Of a stretch of 58,870 bases of DNA, positions 41,402 through 50,120 are shown piece by piece. The stretch is from Oscillospiraceae bacterium. Lineage in GTDB: Bacteria; Bacillota; Clostridia; Oscillospirales; Oscillospiraceae. The notes under the pieces were generated by a model. It ran no database searches and was not told where the DNA came from. It worked only from the letters and a program-made list of their open reading frames with translations. Each line of letters begins with the position of its first letter. Position 1 is the stretch's first letter. The stretch lies in contig SVKX01000008.1 in NCBI GenBank assembly GCA_015068225.1, positions 1 to 58,870 of the forward strand. The letters are read 5' to 3'. Position numbers and translations under genes: made by a program.

Positions 41402-41433
41402 AGACCTTCTCCTCCGGGGGAAGGTCTTTTTTA
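41402..41433 (+). terminator. Terminator of tatD
   Basis: AGACCTTC and GAAGGTCT pair below a C/G-rich upper stem, followed by a long T tract. Confidence 0.82.
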
Positions 41434-41520
41434 ATTTTTTAAAAATTCTTAGCGGCGGGGTAGCGATTAGAGCACCGTTATGCTATAATGTCAACAAGTA
41501 TACCATATGGAGAGAATGCT

Positions 41521-43602
41521 ATGCTGGAACTTCTGGCTCCTGCCGGATCTATGGAGGCCCTGCGGGCCGCCGTGCAGAACGGCGCAAACGCGGTGTATCT
41601 TGGCTGCGGCAGCTTTAATGCCCGTCAGGGCGCGAAAAATTTCACACCCCAGATGCTTCCCGAGGCGGTAAAATACTGCCATGTTCGGGGGGTTGCGGTA
41701 CATCTGACTCTGAACACTCTGGTTTCCGACCGGGAGACCGGAGACGTTTGTGCGCTCATTCGCCATGCAGCTTCCAGCGGCGTGGATGCATTTATCGTGC
41801 AGGATCTGCATGTGGTGCAGCTCTGCCGCCAGATCGCGCCGGATGTACCCATCCACGGATCTACCCAGATGACCGTCCACTCTCTGCCCGGTGTACTGAT
41901 GTGTGCTGCGTGGGGTATGAAGCGTGTAGTCCTCAGCCGGGAGCTGGGACGGGACGAGATCCACTATATCTGCCAGAATTCCCCCATTGAGATCGAGGTT
42001 TTTGCTCACGGCGCCCTGTGTATGTGCTATTCCGGCCAGTGCTATCTGTCTGCCGCCATCGGCGGCCGTTCCGGAAACCGGGGCAAGTGCGCCCAGCCCT
42101 GCCGCCAGAGCTATGGCTTTGGCCGCTGGGAGAATAAGTATCCGTTGAGTCTTAAGGACAACTGTCTGGTATCGTATCTGAAGGAACTGGAAAATATGGG
42201 AGTAGCCTCCCTGAAGCTGGAGGGCCGGATGAAGCGGCCGGAGTACGTGGCGGCGGTCACCGGTGTGTACCGCAAGGCGCTGGATACCGGCGCGGTGACC
42301 AGAGATATGATGCAGACCCTTACCTCTGCATTCAACCGGCAGGGCTTTACCGACGGTTATTATACCGGACGCACCGGACAGGGTATGTTCGGCATCCGGG
42401 AGGATCGCTATGACGATGCCAAGTGGCTGCAGCAGGCCCGCCAGAGCTATGAGACTGCGGAAAACAGTCTGGTCCCCGTGACCTTTGTGGCGGAAATTAC
42501 TGCCGGCGGCGCTTATCTGACGGTTACCGACCCCGAGGGTCGCAGCTGCCGGGTTGCCGGTCCCAGGCCGGAGGCTGCCCGCACTACGCCCTTGACGGAA
42601 GAAGCGCTGACCGAGCGTCTGGGAAAAACCGGCGGCACGCCTTATCTGTGCGCCGGTGTGCAGGCGAATATCGATGACGGACTTACCCTGTCTGCCGCGG
42701 CCATCAATGCCCTGCGGCGGGACGCTTTGAGCCAGCTGACGGCCCTTCGCGGCCGGCGGGAGAAGCCGGTTTTGCACCGGCCCCAGAAAACCGCCCATTT
42801 TGACGGCCGCCGGGAGCATCCGGCTCTGACGGTGCAGGTCACCTCCCGGGAACAGGTCACCGAGCGGCTGCTGAAAATGAAGCCGGAGGTGCTGTATGTG
42901 CCGCTGCACATTCTGGCGCTGGATCCGGTATTCTGCCATGAGCTGAACCGGCGTGTTCCCGTGGCGGCGGTGCTGCCCCGGATCGTCCACGACAGTGAGA
43001 TGAACCGGCTGAAAGAGGACCTGCAGCTGGTGCGGAAAATGGGCGTAAAGGATGCGCTGGTGGGAAACCTCGGTCTGCTGCTGCCTGTTCGGGAAGCGGG
43101 ACTGAAGATCCGCGGCGATTTTGGTCTGAATCTGTACAATTCCGGCTCTGTGAATCTTATGCGGGAGCTGGAGCTGAAATCGGCAACATTGAGCTTTGAA
43201 ATGACCCTGCCCCAGATCCGAGATGTGAGCAAGGCAGTGCCCTGTGAGATCTTTGCCTATGGCCGGCTGCCGCTGATGGTCACGGAAAACTGTCTGATCC
43301 GCAGCCGCACCGGAAGCTGCACCTGCAATTTAAGCACCGGCAAGCTGATGGATAAGACCGGCGCGGAGTTCCCCATTATCAAGGATGGGGACAAGTGCCG
43401 CAGCATCCTGCTCAACGGCAAGAAGCTGAACTGGCTGGACCGGCAGGAGGATCTGTCCCGTCTGGGCCTGTGGGCAGTGCGGCTGTATTTCACCACGGAA
43501 AATGCCAAAGAGGTGGATCAGGTTCTGTCCGCCTATCGGGACCGTGTTCCCTTTGATCCCGGTGCCTGCACCCGCGGCCTTTATTTAAGAGGTCTGGAAT
43601 AA
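41521..43602 (+). CDS. U32 family peptidase/RlhA-like protein
   Basis: The 693-residue protein has the U32 domain first (LELLAPAGSMEALRAAV at 2-18) and its signature EVFAHGALCMCYSGQCYLS near 162-180, with GNRGKCAQPCR soon after; the cysteines are likely Fe-S ligands. The E. coli relative RlhA (YdcP) hydroxylates C2501 of 23S rRNA, and others hydroxylate tRNA uridine. The long C-terminal part contains the DUF3656-type region. The ATG at 41521 follows GGAGAG; a TATAAT at 41484 may be its -10. Peptidase activity is doubtful for this subgroup. Confidence 0.88.
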   Translation: MLELLAPAGSMEALRAAVQNGANAVYLGCGSFNARQGAKNFTPQMLPEAVKYCHVRGVAVHLTLNTLVSDRETGDVCALIRHAASSGVDAFIVQDLHVVQLCRQIAPDVPIHGSTQMTVHSLPGVLMCAAWGMKRVVLSRELGRDEIHYICQNSPIEIEVFAHGALCMCYSGQCYLSAAIGGRSGNRGKCAQPCRQSYGFGRWENKYPLSLKDNCLVSYLKELENMGVASLKLEGRMKRPEYVAAVTGVYRKALDTGAVTRDMMQTLTSAFNRQGFTDGYYTGRTGQGMFGIREDRYDDAKWLQQARQSYETAENSLVPVTFVAEITAGGAYLTVTDPEGRSCRVAGPRPEAARTTPLTEEALTERLGKTGGTPYLCAGVQANIDDGLTLSAAAINALRRDALSQLTALRGRREKPVLHRPQKTAHFDGRREHPALTVQVTSREQVTERLLKMKPEVLYVPLHILALDPVFCHELNRRVPVAAVLPRIVHDSEMNRLKEDLQLVRKMGVKDALVGNLGLLLPVREAGLKIRGDFGLNLYNSGSVNLMRELELKSATLSFEMTLPQIRDVSKAVPCEIFAYGRLPLMVTENCLIRSRTGSCTCNLSTGKLMDKTGAEFPIIKDGDKCRSILLNGKKLNWLDRQEDLSRLGLWAVRLYFTTENAKEVDQVLSAYRDRVPFDPGACTRGLYLRGLE

Positions 43603-43633
43603 GCCAAACGTTTATCAGAAAGGAAATATCTCC

Positions 43634-44209
43634 ATGCAGCTGATTCTTGCATCCCAGTCCCCCCGGAGAAAAGAGCTTTTGGGACTGTTTCATATTCCCT
43701 TTACCGTTCAGGTGGCGGATGTGGATGAGGCCATGGACCCTGCCTGCCGCCCCTATGACGAGGTGGCCCGGGTCAGCCGGCTGAAGGCTCAGGCGGTATC
43801 TGCCGGGCCGGAGGATGTGGTCATTGCCGCCGATACCATCGTGGTATTGGGGGATGCAGTGCTGGGCAAGCCCCGGGATCCTGATGAAGCGGTGCAGATG
43901 CTTACCGCCCTGTCCGGTCGGGATCATCAGGTGATGACCGGCGTGACGGTGCTGCGGGGACAAAAAGTGGTGAGTTTTACAGAGGTAACGGATATCCATT
44001 TCCGCCCCCTTTCTCAAAAGGAGATCCAGCGGTATGTGGCCACCGGCGAGCCTATGGATAAGGCCGGCGCCTACGGCATTCAGGGCGGCGCTGCCCTGTT
44101 TGCGGAGAAAATGGTGGGCGACTACTATAATGTAATGGGTCTGCCGGTGTGCAGACTGTGGCAGGTGCTGAAACAAATCGCGCCGGAATGCTTGGAGGAG
44201 CAGCTATGA
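43634..44209 (+). CDS. maf: Maf-family nucleoside triphosphate pyrophosphatase
   Basis: Maf hydrolyses canonical or modified nucleoside triphosphates to monophosphates and is linked to septum formation. The 191-residue protein has LILASQSPRRKELL at 3-16, VIAADTIVVL near 68-77 with the catalytic aspartate, and DKAGAYGIQGGAALF near 141-155. AAAGGAA lies upstream. Its stop overlaps the mreC start (ATGA); maf-mreC-mreD is a classic Firmicute order, normally with mreB, which is missing here. Confidence 0.94.
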   Translation: MQLILASQSPRRKELLGLFHIPFTVQVADVDEAMDPACRPYDEVARVSRLKAQAVSAGPEDVVIAADTIVVLGDAVLGKPRDPDEAVQMLTALSGRDHQVMTGVTVLRGQKVVSFTEVTDIHFRPLSQKEIQRYVATGEPMDKAGAYGIQGGAALFAEKMVGDYYNVMGLPVCRLWQVLKQIAPECLEEQL

Positions 44210-45036
44210 GATACTTGTTTTCAACAAAAGTCCGGGTGGTGCTGATCGTGGCGGTTTTGCTGGCAGCAGCGCTGGCGGTGACCGCTAATCTAACAGGCTC
44301 CACCCCTGGGGATCTGCTGGTCAAGGGTATTTTGACCCCTCTGCGCTCCGGTGTCAGCGCCCTGACGGATCAGGCGGAGCAGATCTACAGCTATATCTTC
44401 AACTATGAGGCGCTGGCGGCGGAAAATGAGGCTCTGCAAAAGGAGCTTGCCGCTATGAAGGAAAATTCCAAGGACGCCGAATCCATCAAGCGGGAAAATG
44501 ACCGGCTGCGGGATCTTCTGGAGCTGAAAAAGCAGAATACAGATTATGAGCTGGTGGACGGCTATGTGATCGGCCGCAGCTCTGTGGACTGGACCAAAAC
44601 CTTTACCATCAATGTGGGCAGCGATTCCGGCGTTGCCGAGGGCATGTGCGCCATCACCGCCAACGGTGAGGTGGTGGGCCTTGTGACCGAGGCAGGCAGC
44701 AATTACTGCGTGGTCAAATCCGTGCTGGATTCCTCTCTGGAGATCAGTGCCACCATCGCCGCCTCCGGTTACAGCGGCATGGTACAGGGCGGCTATACCA
44801 GCGATCAGGCGGGTATGCTGCGGATGGACTATCTGCCCTCTTCCGCGGTTATCCGCAACAATGATCAGGTGGTTACCGCCGGCTCTACCGTCTATCCCAG
44901 GAATCTGATCCTTGGCTATGTGGTGGATGCAGGCTTTACGGATACGGGCGTTGCGAAATTTGCCCTTTTGAAGCCCGCGGCGGATATTGACAGTCTGGAG
45001 CAGGTGTTTATCCTGACGGACTTTGATGAGGGCTGA
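44206..45036 (+). CDS. mreC: Rod shape-determining protein MreC
   Basis: MreC is part of the elongasome that guides lateral cell-wall growth. The 276-residue protein has a membrane helix at about 9-29, a coiled coil at about 60-105 (EALAAENEALQKELAAMKEN) and the extracellular beta domain with VIGRSSVDWTKTF and NYCVVKSVLDSSLEIS. The ATG overlaps the maf stop; GGAGGAG lies upstream. It is followed by mreD and the transpeptidase gene. Confidence 0.94.
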   Translation: MRYLFSTKVRVVLIVAVLLAAALAVTANLTGSTPGDLLVKGILTPLRSGVSALTDQAEQIYSYIFNYEALAAENEALQKELAAMKENSKDAESIKRENDRLRDLLELKKQNTDYELVDGYVIGRSSVDWTKTFTINVGSDSGVAEGMCAITANGEVVGLVTEAGSNYCVVKSVLDSSLEISATIAASGYSGMVQGGYTSDQAGMLRMDYLPSSAVIRNNDQVVTAGSTVYPRNLILGYVVDAGFTDTGVAKFALLKPAADIDSLEQVFILTDFDEG

Positions 45037-45040
45037 TGCG

Positions 45041-45622
45041 ATGCTGAAAAGAAAGCATGATTTTAAGCCCGACCGGATGGGTGCAGGTGCGCTAAGTAAG
45101 CTTTATCTGACCCGCCGGCAGCGGCTGAATCTTTTGCGCTGGCTGCTGTACGGCGCAGTGATCCTTTTGCTGTCGCTGGTGCAGGATGTGATCCTGTGCC
45201 GGATCCGGATCTTTGGGGTTACCACCAATCTGGTGGGTGCAGGCATTTTGCTGCTGAGCATGATGCTCCAGCCGGATGCCGGAGCGGTGTTTGCCCTGAT
45301 CAGCTCAGTTTTATACTATTTTTCCGGCGCTGCCCCCGGTCCCTATGCCATTGTGTTTCTCACCGGACTGGGCGTACTTTTGAACATTTTCCGCTACAGC
45401 TATCTGCGCAAGGGCTTTGGCTCTGCCATGCTGTGCGCCGGAGCGGCAATGATGCTTTATGAGGTCCTCACCTTTGGGGTGGGACTGTTTCTTGGCCACA
45501 CAACTGTGGCAAGATTTGCAGGTTTTTGTATTACCGGCGGACTGTCCACCGCGGTGATGCCCCTGCTGTATCCCCTGTTTGTGTCTATCGGTAAAATCGG
45601 AGGAGAATCATGGAAAGAATGA
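45041..45622 (+). CDS. mreD: Rod shape-determining protein MreD
   Basis: The 193-residue protein has about five membrane helices (LLRWLLYGAVILLLSLVQDVIL; LVGAGILLLSMML; AVFALISSVLYYFSG), fitting MreD in size and in place between mreC and the penicillin-binding protein. Sequence identity in this family is low, so position carries most of the weight. The ATG at 45041 has GAGGG upstream; an ATG at 45026 would overlap mreC. Its end overlaps the next start by 13 bases. A basic stretch (residues 3-30) precedes the first helix. Confidence 0.85.
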   Translation: MLKRKHDFKPDRMGAGALSKLYLTRRQRLNLLRWLLYGAVILLLSLVQDVILCRIRIFGVTTNLVGAGILLLSMMLQPDAGAVFALISSVLYYFSGAAPGPYAIVFLTGLGVLLNIFRYSYLRKGFGSAMLCAGAAMMLYEVLTFGVGLFLGHTTVARFAGFCITGGLSTAVMPLLYPLFVSIGKIGGESWKE

Positions 45623-47715
45623 CCCGCGTCAGGGCCGGTGCACTGCTGGTCCTGTTTAGCTTGATCGTCTGCTTATTTGCGCTGAAGCTGTATGAGGAAC
45701 AGATCATCAAAACAGATGGCCAGACGGACAACACCAAAACCTTTACCACCTATACCCGTGTCAAGGCGGCCCGGGGTGAAATACTGGACTGCAAAGGCAA
45801 TGTGCTGGTTAGCAACCGGGCAAGCTACGATCTGGTATTTATTCATTATGTGATCCTTAGCGCCGAGGGAACCAATGATTACCTGCTGGATCTGGTGGAG
45901 CTTTGCCGCCAGATGGAGATCCCCTATAACGACCATTTCCCCGTTACCAAGGATGCGCCCTTTGCCTATACCCTGAGCGACTACAATTCCACCTGGCAGG
46001 GCTATTTCCAGTCCTATCTGCGGGAAGTGGATCTGGATTCGGATATTTCCGCGCCGCTGCTGATCAAAAAGCTGCGGGAGCGTTACAGAATTCCGCAGGA
46101 ATGGTCCGATGCCGATGCCAGAGCGGTCATTGGCCTGCGCTATGAGCTGGATCTGCGGGGAGATATCACCAACCTGCCCAACTTTGTGTTCTGCGAGGAT
46201 GCCTCCAGCGAGGCGCTGGCGGCTATTCTGGAGCTGAACATTCCGGGTCTGAAAACCGAGACTTCCACGGTTCGGGAGTATAATACCCAGTATGCGGCCC
46301 ACATCTTAGGCTATGTGGGTGCCATGTCCAAGGACCAGTGGGAATACTACAAAGGTCTGGAGGGCCAGAAATACGCCATGGACGCGCTGGTAGGCCAGAG
46401 TGGCTTCGAGCTGGCCTTTGAGGAGTATCTCCACGGTACAGACGGCACCCGAGTGGATAAATACACCGTCGATGGCACATTGGTGGAGCAGTATTATCTG
46501 AAGGACGAAAACGGGGTGGAGCAAAAGCCTGTTTCCGGCAAGAATGTAGAGCTGACCATCGATCTGAGCCTGCAGCGTACCGCTGAGGATTCGCTGGAAG
46601 CGCTGATCACCGCCCTGCGGGCAACCGCGGTGGAGGGGCAGTATGTGGACGGCGCGGATGTGGAAGGCGGCGCGGTAGTGGTCATGGATGTAAAGACTGG
46701 CCGGGTACTGGCTTGTGCCAGTTATCCTACCTTTAATCTGGGCACCTATTTTGAGGATTTTGACACATTGAAGGAAGCGGAGTTCGCGCCCTTGTACAAT
46801 CGGGCGCTGCAGGCTACCTATGCCCCCGGCTCTACCTATAAGATGTCTATGGTCATTGCCGGTGTGCAGGCCGGAGAGATCGACCATACTACCCTGATCG
46901 AGGATAAGGGTATCTTTACCAAGTATGAACCCTTTACAGCAAACTGCCTGAAATGGACCTTGAATCACGATACCCATGGTTATATCAATGCCATTCAGGC
47001 ACTGGAAAAGTCCTGCAACTACTATTTCTATGAGCTGTCCGACCGGATCAGCATCAACATTATGGACTCTGTGGCCAAGGGCCTGGGTCTGGGCGAAAGC
47101 ACCGGCATCGAGCTGGGAGAGGAACTGGGACACCGGGCCAATCCCGATGAAAAGGCAGAACTTTATGCCAATACCCAGGATGATAACCGCTGGTATACCG
47201 CTGATAAGATCATGGCATCCATCGGCCAGTCCATCAATAAGTTCACCCCCATGCAGCTTTGCGTGTACACCAGCACCCTGGCAAACCGGGGCGTCCGGTA
47301 TAAGGCTACCTTCCTGAACCGGGTGGTATCCTCGGATTACCGGGAGCTGGAGTATGAAAATGAGCCGCAGATCCTGAGCAAAATGACCATTTCCGATGAG
47401 GCATACTATGCCTATACCGAGGGCATGCGGGCGGTGGCCAAGACCGGCACTGCCAGCGGCACCTTCGCCAAGTATCCCATCGAGGTGGCTGCCAAGACCG
47501 GTACGGCTCAGCACAGCAACAGCAAAACGGTTTCCGACCACGGCGCATTTGTCTGCTATGCTCCCTTTGACGATCCGGAGATCGCTGTGGTGGTCTACGG
47601 CGAAAAGGCCGGTCACGGTACTACCATGGGCCAGATCGCCAAGGAGATCCTGGATACCTATTTTGAAAACCCCGAGGTGGGCGATGTGAACACCGGCGAG
47701 AATACCATCAGCTAA
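45610..47715 (+). CDS. mrdA: Penicillin-binding protein 2, class B transpeptidase
   Basis: This 701-residue elongasome transpeptidase crosslinks peptidoglycan. A membrane helix lies at about 8-25; the dimerisation domain follows (ARGEILDCKGNVLVSNRASY) and the transpeptidase has SxxK in PGSTYKMS near 408, SCN near 468 and KTGTAQHSN near 630. A second KTGTA occurs 17 residues earlier (AVAKTGTASGT), probably a chance echo or duplication. AGGAG precedes the ATG, within the end of mreD. It ends at a GNRA-loop terminator. Confidence 0.95.
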   Translation: MERMTRVRAGALLVLFSLIVCLFALKLYEEQIIKTDGQTDNTKTFTTYTRVKAARGEILDCKGNVLVSNRASYDLVFIHYVILSAEGTNDYLLDLVELCRQMEIPYNDHFPVTKDAPFAYTLSDYNSTWQGYFQSYLREVDLDSDISAPLLIKKLRERYRIPQEWSDADARAVIGLRYELDLRGDITNLPNFVFCEDASSEALAAILELNIPGLKTETSTVREYNTQYAAHILGYVGAMSKDQWEYYKGLEGQKYAMDALVGQSGFELAFEEYLHGTDGTRVDKYTVDGTLVEQYYLKDENGVEQKPVSGKNVELTIDLSLQRTAEDSLEALITALRATAVEGQYVDGADVEGGAVVVMDVKTGRVLACASYPTFNLGTYFEDFDTLKEAEFAPLYNRALQATYAPGSTYKMSMVIAGVQAGEIDHTTLIEDKGIFTKYEPFTANCLKWTLNHDTHGYINAIQALEKSCNYYFYELSDRISINIMDSVAKGLGLGESTGIELGEELGHRANPDEKAELYANTQDDNRWYTADKIMASIGQSINKFTPMQLCVYTSTLANRGVRYKATFLNRVVSSDYRELEYENEPQILSKMTISDEAYYAYTEGMRAVAKTGTASGTFAKYPIEVAAKTGTAQHSNSKTVSDHGAFVCYAPFDDPEIAVVVYGEKAGHGTTMGQIAKEILDTYFENPEVGDVNTGENTIS

Positions 47716-47722
47716 AAACAAA

Positions 47723-47752
47723 CAGGGCGCGTCGTAAGACGCGCCCTGTATT
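47723..47752 (+). terminator. Terminator of the maf-mreCD-mrdA operon, GNRA-loop family
   Basis: An 11-bp perfect stem CAGGGCGCGTC/GACGCGCCCTG with a GTAA loop, followed by TATTT. The convergent deacetylase gene ends 30 bases further on and may also use it. Confidence 0.9.
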
Positions 47753-47781
47753 TATGCTGCAAACCTTATAAAGGTCGGCTT

Positions 47782-48462
47782 TTACCGGAAGCGGCTGTAT
47801 ACCAATCCGGGCTTGGGCTCGGTACTCCGCAGCTGTGCCAGCTGGGATACCGTAACAAACCGGTAGCCCTGTGCCAGCAAATCATCCACAATAGCCAGCG
47901 CGGCACTTACGGAGCAGCTGCACATATCGTGAAGCAAAATAATGTCGCCGTCGCCCACGGAGGACATCACCGTCTGTTCAATGGCTGCAGCATTGTGGGT
48001 CTTCCAGTCCTTGGGATCTACGGACCAGTAGAGCAGGGAAAGCCCCGCCTCCTTTGCCGCGGCCTTTACCGCTTTGGTGGTAACCCCGCCGGGGGGACGG
48101 AAAAATACAGGGGCGCACCCCTCCGGCAGCAAGGCCAGGGTGTCGGAAAGCTCCTTTGCCACCTCCGCCTGGGACATATTCTCCATAGTCCGGTGGCTGT
48201 AGCCGTGAAGGCCGATCTCATGTCCGCCATCGTAGATCGCCTGTCCCGTTTGCGGGAATTCCTTCAGCCGGTATCCGCAAAGCAGAAAAGTGGCTTTCAC
48301 CTGCCGTTTTTCAAGGCCCTGAAGAAGCTGATGGGTGATTTCCCCGGAAGGGCCGTCGTCAAAGGTCAGCGCCACCACCGGCGTGTCCTCCCGGGCCTTT
48401 ACGGGAACACAAAGAAAAGCAAAGCACAAAATAATCGCAGTCAAACGCCGCAAGGTGACCAC
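47782..48462 (-). CDS. Polysaccharide deacetylase (NodB domain)
   Basis: The 226-residue protein has a probable signal peptide (RRLTAIILCFAFLCVPVKA) and a NodB domain with LTFDDGPSGE near 33-42, GHEIGLHGYSHRTM, FFRPPGGV and ILLHDMCS. These supply the Asp and two His that bind zinc. The likely substrate is N-acetylglucosamine or muramic acid in the wall. The start is uncertain: GTG at 48462 sits only three bases from GGAAGG, while TTG at 48453 is better spaced. It is convergent with the mrdA operon. Confidence 0.9.
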   Translation of the reverse strand: MVTLRRLTAIILCFAFLCVPVKAREDTPVVALTFDDGPSGEITHQLLQGLEKRQVKATFLLCGYRLKEFPQTGQAIYDGGHEIGLHGYSHRTMENMSQAEVAKELSDTLALLPEGCAPVFFRPPGGVTTKAVKAAAKEAGLSLLYWSVDPKDWKTHNAAAIEQTVMSSVGDGDIILLHDMCSCSVSAALAIVDDLLAQGYRFVTVSQLAQLRSTEPKPGLVYSRFR

Positions 48463-48481
48463 ATCCTTCCGTCAAATCGTC

Positions 48482-48510
48482 TTTACTTTTCCCGGAAAGG
48501 CTGATATAAT
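48482..48510 (+). promoter_or_regulatory. Sigma-A promoter of prfA
   Basis: TTTACT, a 17-base spacer and a perfect TATAAT lie 58 bases upstream of prfA. Confidence 0.75.
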
Positions 48511-48567
48511 GCAGCTTGTAAGAATAGAATTTGTTTGGATATTTGACCCAATCAGGAGTTTTTGACC

Positions 48568-49626
48568 ATGCTTGACAAATTGCGGGCGGTTGCCGGACAC
48601 TATGAAGAGCTGTGTGCCCGATCTGAGCAGCCGGATTTTTATGCGGATCCGAAAAAGGCAGCCGAATATCTGCGGGAAAAGAATGATTTGCAGCCCATTG
48701 TGCAGACTTACCATGCCTATCAGGACGCCATCCGGGAAATGGAAGATGCCCAGGAGCTGATGAGCGATCCGGAGATGAAGGAATTTTGTCAGGAGACCTT
48801 CCGCTCTGCCAAGGAGAAAAGTGAGGAGCTGTACCGCCAGCTTCAGATTCTGCTGCTGCCCAAAGATCCCAACGATGAAAAAAATGTGATCGTGGAGATC
48901 CGCGGCGGTGTGGGCGGCGAGGAAAGCGCCCTGTTTGCCCACAGCTTGTTTCGGATGTACAGCATGTATGCTGCCGCCAAAGGCTGGCGCATCGAGCTGA
49001 TGAATTACAGCGAAACGGAGCTGGGCGGCGTAAAAGAAGCGGATTTTGTCATCAATGGGCGGGGTGCCTATTCCAGAATGAAGTACGAATCCGGTGTCCA
49101 CCGGGTGCAGCGGGTACCGGAAACGGAATCCGGCGGCAGAGTCCACACTTCCACCGCGACGGTGGCGGTGCTGCCGGAGATGGAGGAAGCCTCGGTGCAG
49201 ATCGACCCGGCGGATATTGAAATGCAGGTGTTCCGTGCCAGCGGCGCCGGCGGTCAGCATGTTAACAAGACCAGCTCCGCTGTGCGGCTGATCCACAAGC
49301 CCTCGGGAATCGTGGTGGCCTGTCAGGAGGAGCGCAGCCAGATCCAGAATCGGGAAAAGTGTATGCGGATGCTGGCCTCCAAGCTCTATGAGATCGAGCA
49401 GGAGAAGCTGGATTCTCAGGTCACCGGTATGCGCCGCAGTCAGGTGGGCAGCGGCATGCGCAATGAGCGGATCCGCACCTATAATTTCCCCCAGGGACGG
49501 GTGACGGATCATCGGGTGGGTCTGACCCTTTATAAGATCGATGCCATTATGGACGGGGCTATTGATGAGATCATTGACGCGCTGGCCACCGCCGATCAGG
49601 CAGAAAAGCTGAAAAACGCCCAGTAA
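48568..49626 (+). CDS. prfA: Peptide chain release factor 1
   Basis: RF1 ends translation at UAA and UAG. The 352-residue protein has the GGQ motif in GAGGQHVNKTSSAVRL near 226-241 and the stop-codon recognition region containing the PET-type tripeptide (RVPETESGGRVHTST) near 185-199, which marks RF1 not RF2. AGGAG lies nine bases before ATG 48568. It opens the tsaE-tsaB run. The canonical neighbours hemK/prmC are absent immediately downstream. Confidence 0.97.
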   Translation: MLDKLRAVAGHYEELCARSEQPDFYADPKKAAEYLREKNDLQPIVQTYHAYQDAIREMEDAQELMSDPEMKEFCQETFRSAKEKSEELYRQLQILLLPKDPNDEKNVIVEIRGGVGGEESALFAHSLFRMYSMYAAAKGWRIELMNYSETELGGVKEADFVINGRGAYSRMKYESGVHRVQRVPETESGGRVHTSTATVAVLPEMEEASVQIDPADIEMQVFRASGAGGQHVNKTSSAVRLIHKPSGIVVACQEERSQIQNREKCMRMLASKLYEIEQEKLDSQVTGMRRSQVGSGMRNERIRTYNFPQGRVTDHRVGLTLYKIDAIMDGAIDEIIDALATADQAEKLKNAQ

Positions 49627-49682
49627 AAAGCCTGCCCGGAGGAAGGCCATGGGTGTGGAACCCTGGAAATGAGGATACATTT

Positions 49683-50120
49683 ATGGAATTTCTGACGAAC
49701 TCCCCGGAGGAGACGGAGCGCGTAGGCGCATCTCTGGGGAAGATACTGCCCCCCGGCACAGTGATCGCCTATGAGGGGGATCTGGGTGCGGGAAAAACCG
49801 CGTTTACCCGGGGGCTTGCCCGGGGACTGGGCTACCGTGATCCGGTCACCAGCCCCACCTATACCATTGTTAATGAGTACCTCGGCGGCAGATTGCCACT
49901 GTTTCATTTTGATATGTACCGGCTGTCCTCTTCCGAGGATTTGTGGGACATCGGCTGGGAGGATTATTTGGAGCGGGGCGGCATCTGCGCTGTGGAATGG
50001 AGCGAAAATGTGGCCGATGCGCTGGAAAATGCCATCCGCATCCGCATCGAAAAGACCGGAGAGGAATCCCGGCGCATTACCATAGAAGGGGGCGAAGAAC
50101 TTGCTTCTTTTGGCCTTTGA
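49683..50120 (+). CDS. tsaE: tRNA threonylcarbamoyladenosine biosynthesis ATPase TsaE
   Basis: TsaE is the ATPase of the TsaB-TsaD-TsaE complex that makes t6A37 in tRNA. The 145-residue protein has the Walker A EGDLGAGKTAF near 32-42, the TSPTYTIVNEY block and the HFDMYRL and VEWSEN motifs. ATG at 49683 has TGAGGA upstream. Its end overlaps the tsaB start by 20 bases. Together with tsaB it provides the t6A on which MtaB acts; tsaD is not in the window. Confidence 0.95.
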   Translation: MEFLTNSPEETERVGASLGKILPPGTVIAYEGDLGAGKTAFTRGLARGLGYRDPVTSPTYTIVNEYLGGRLPLFHFDMYRLSSSEDLWDIGWEDYLERGGICAVEWSENVADALENAIRIRIEKTGEESRRITIEGGEELASFGL

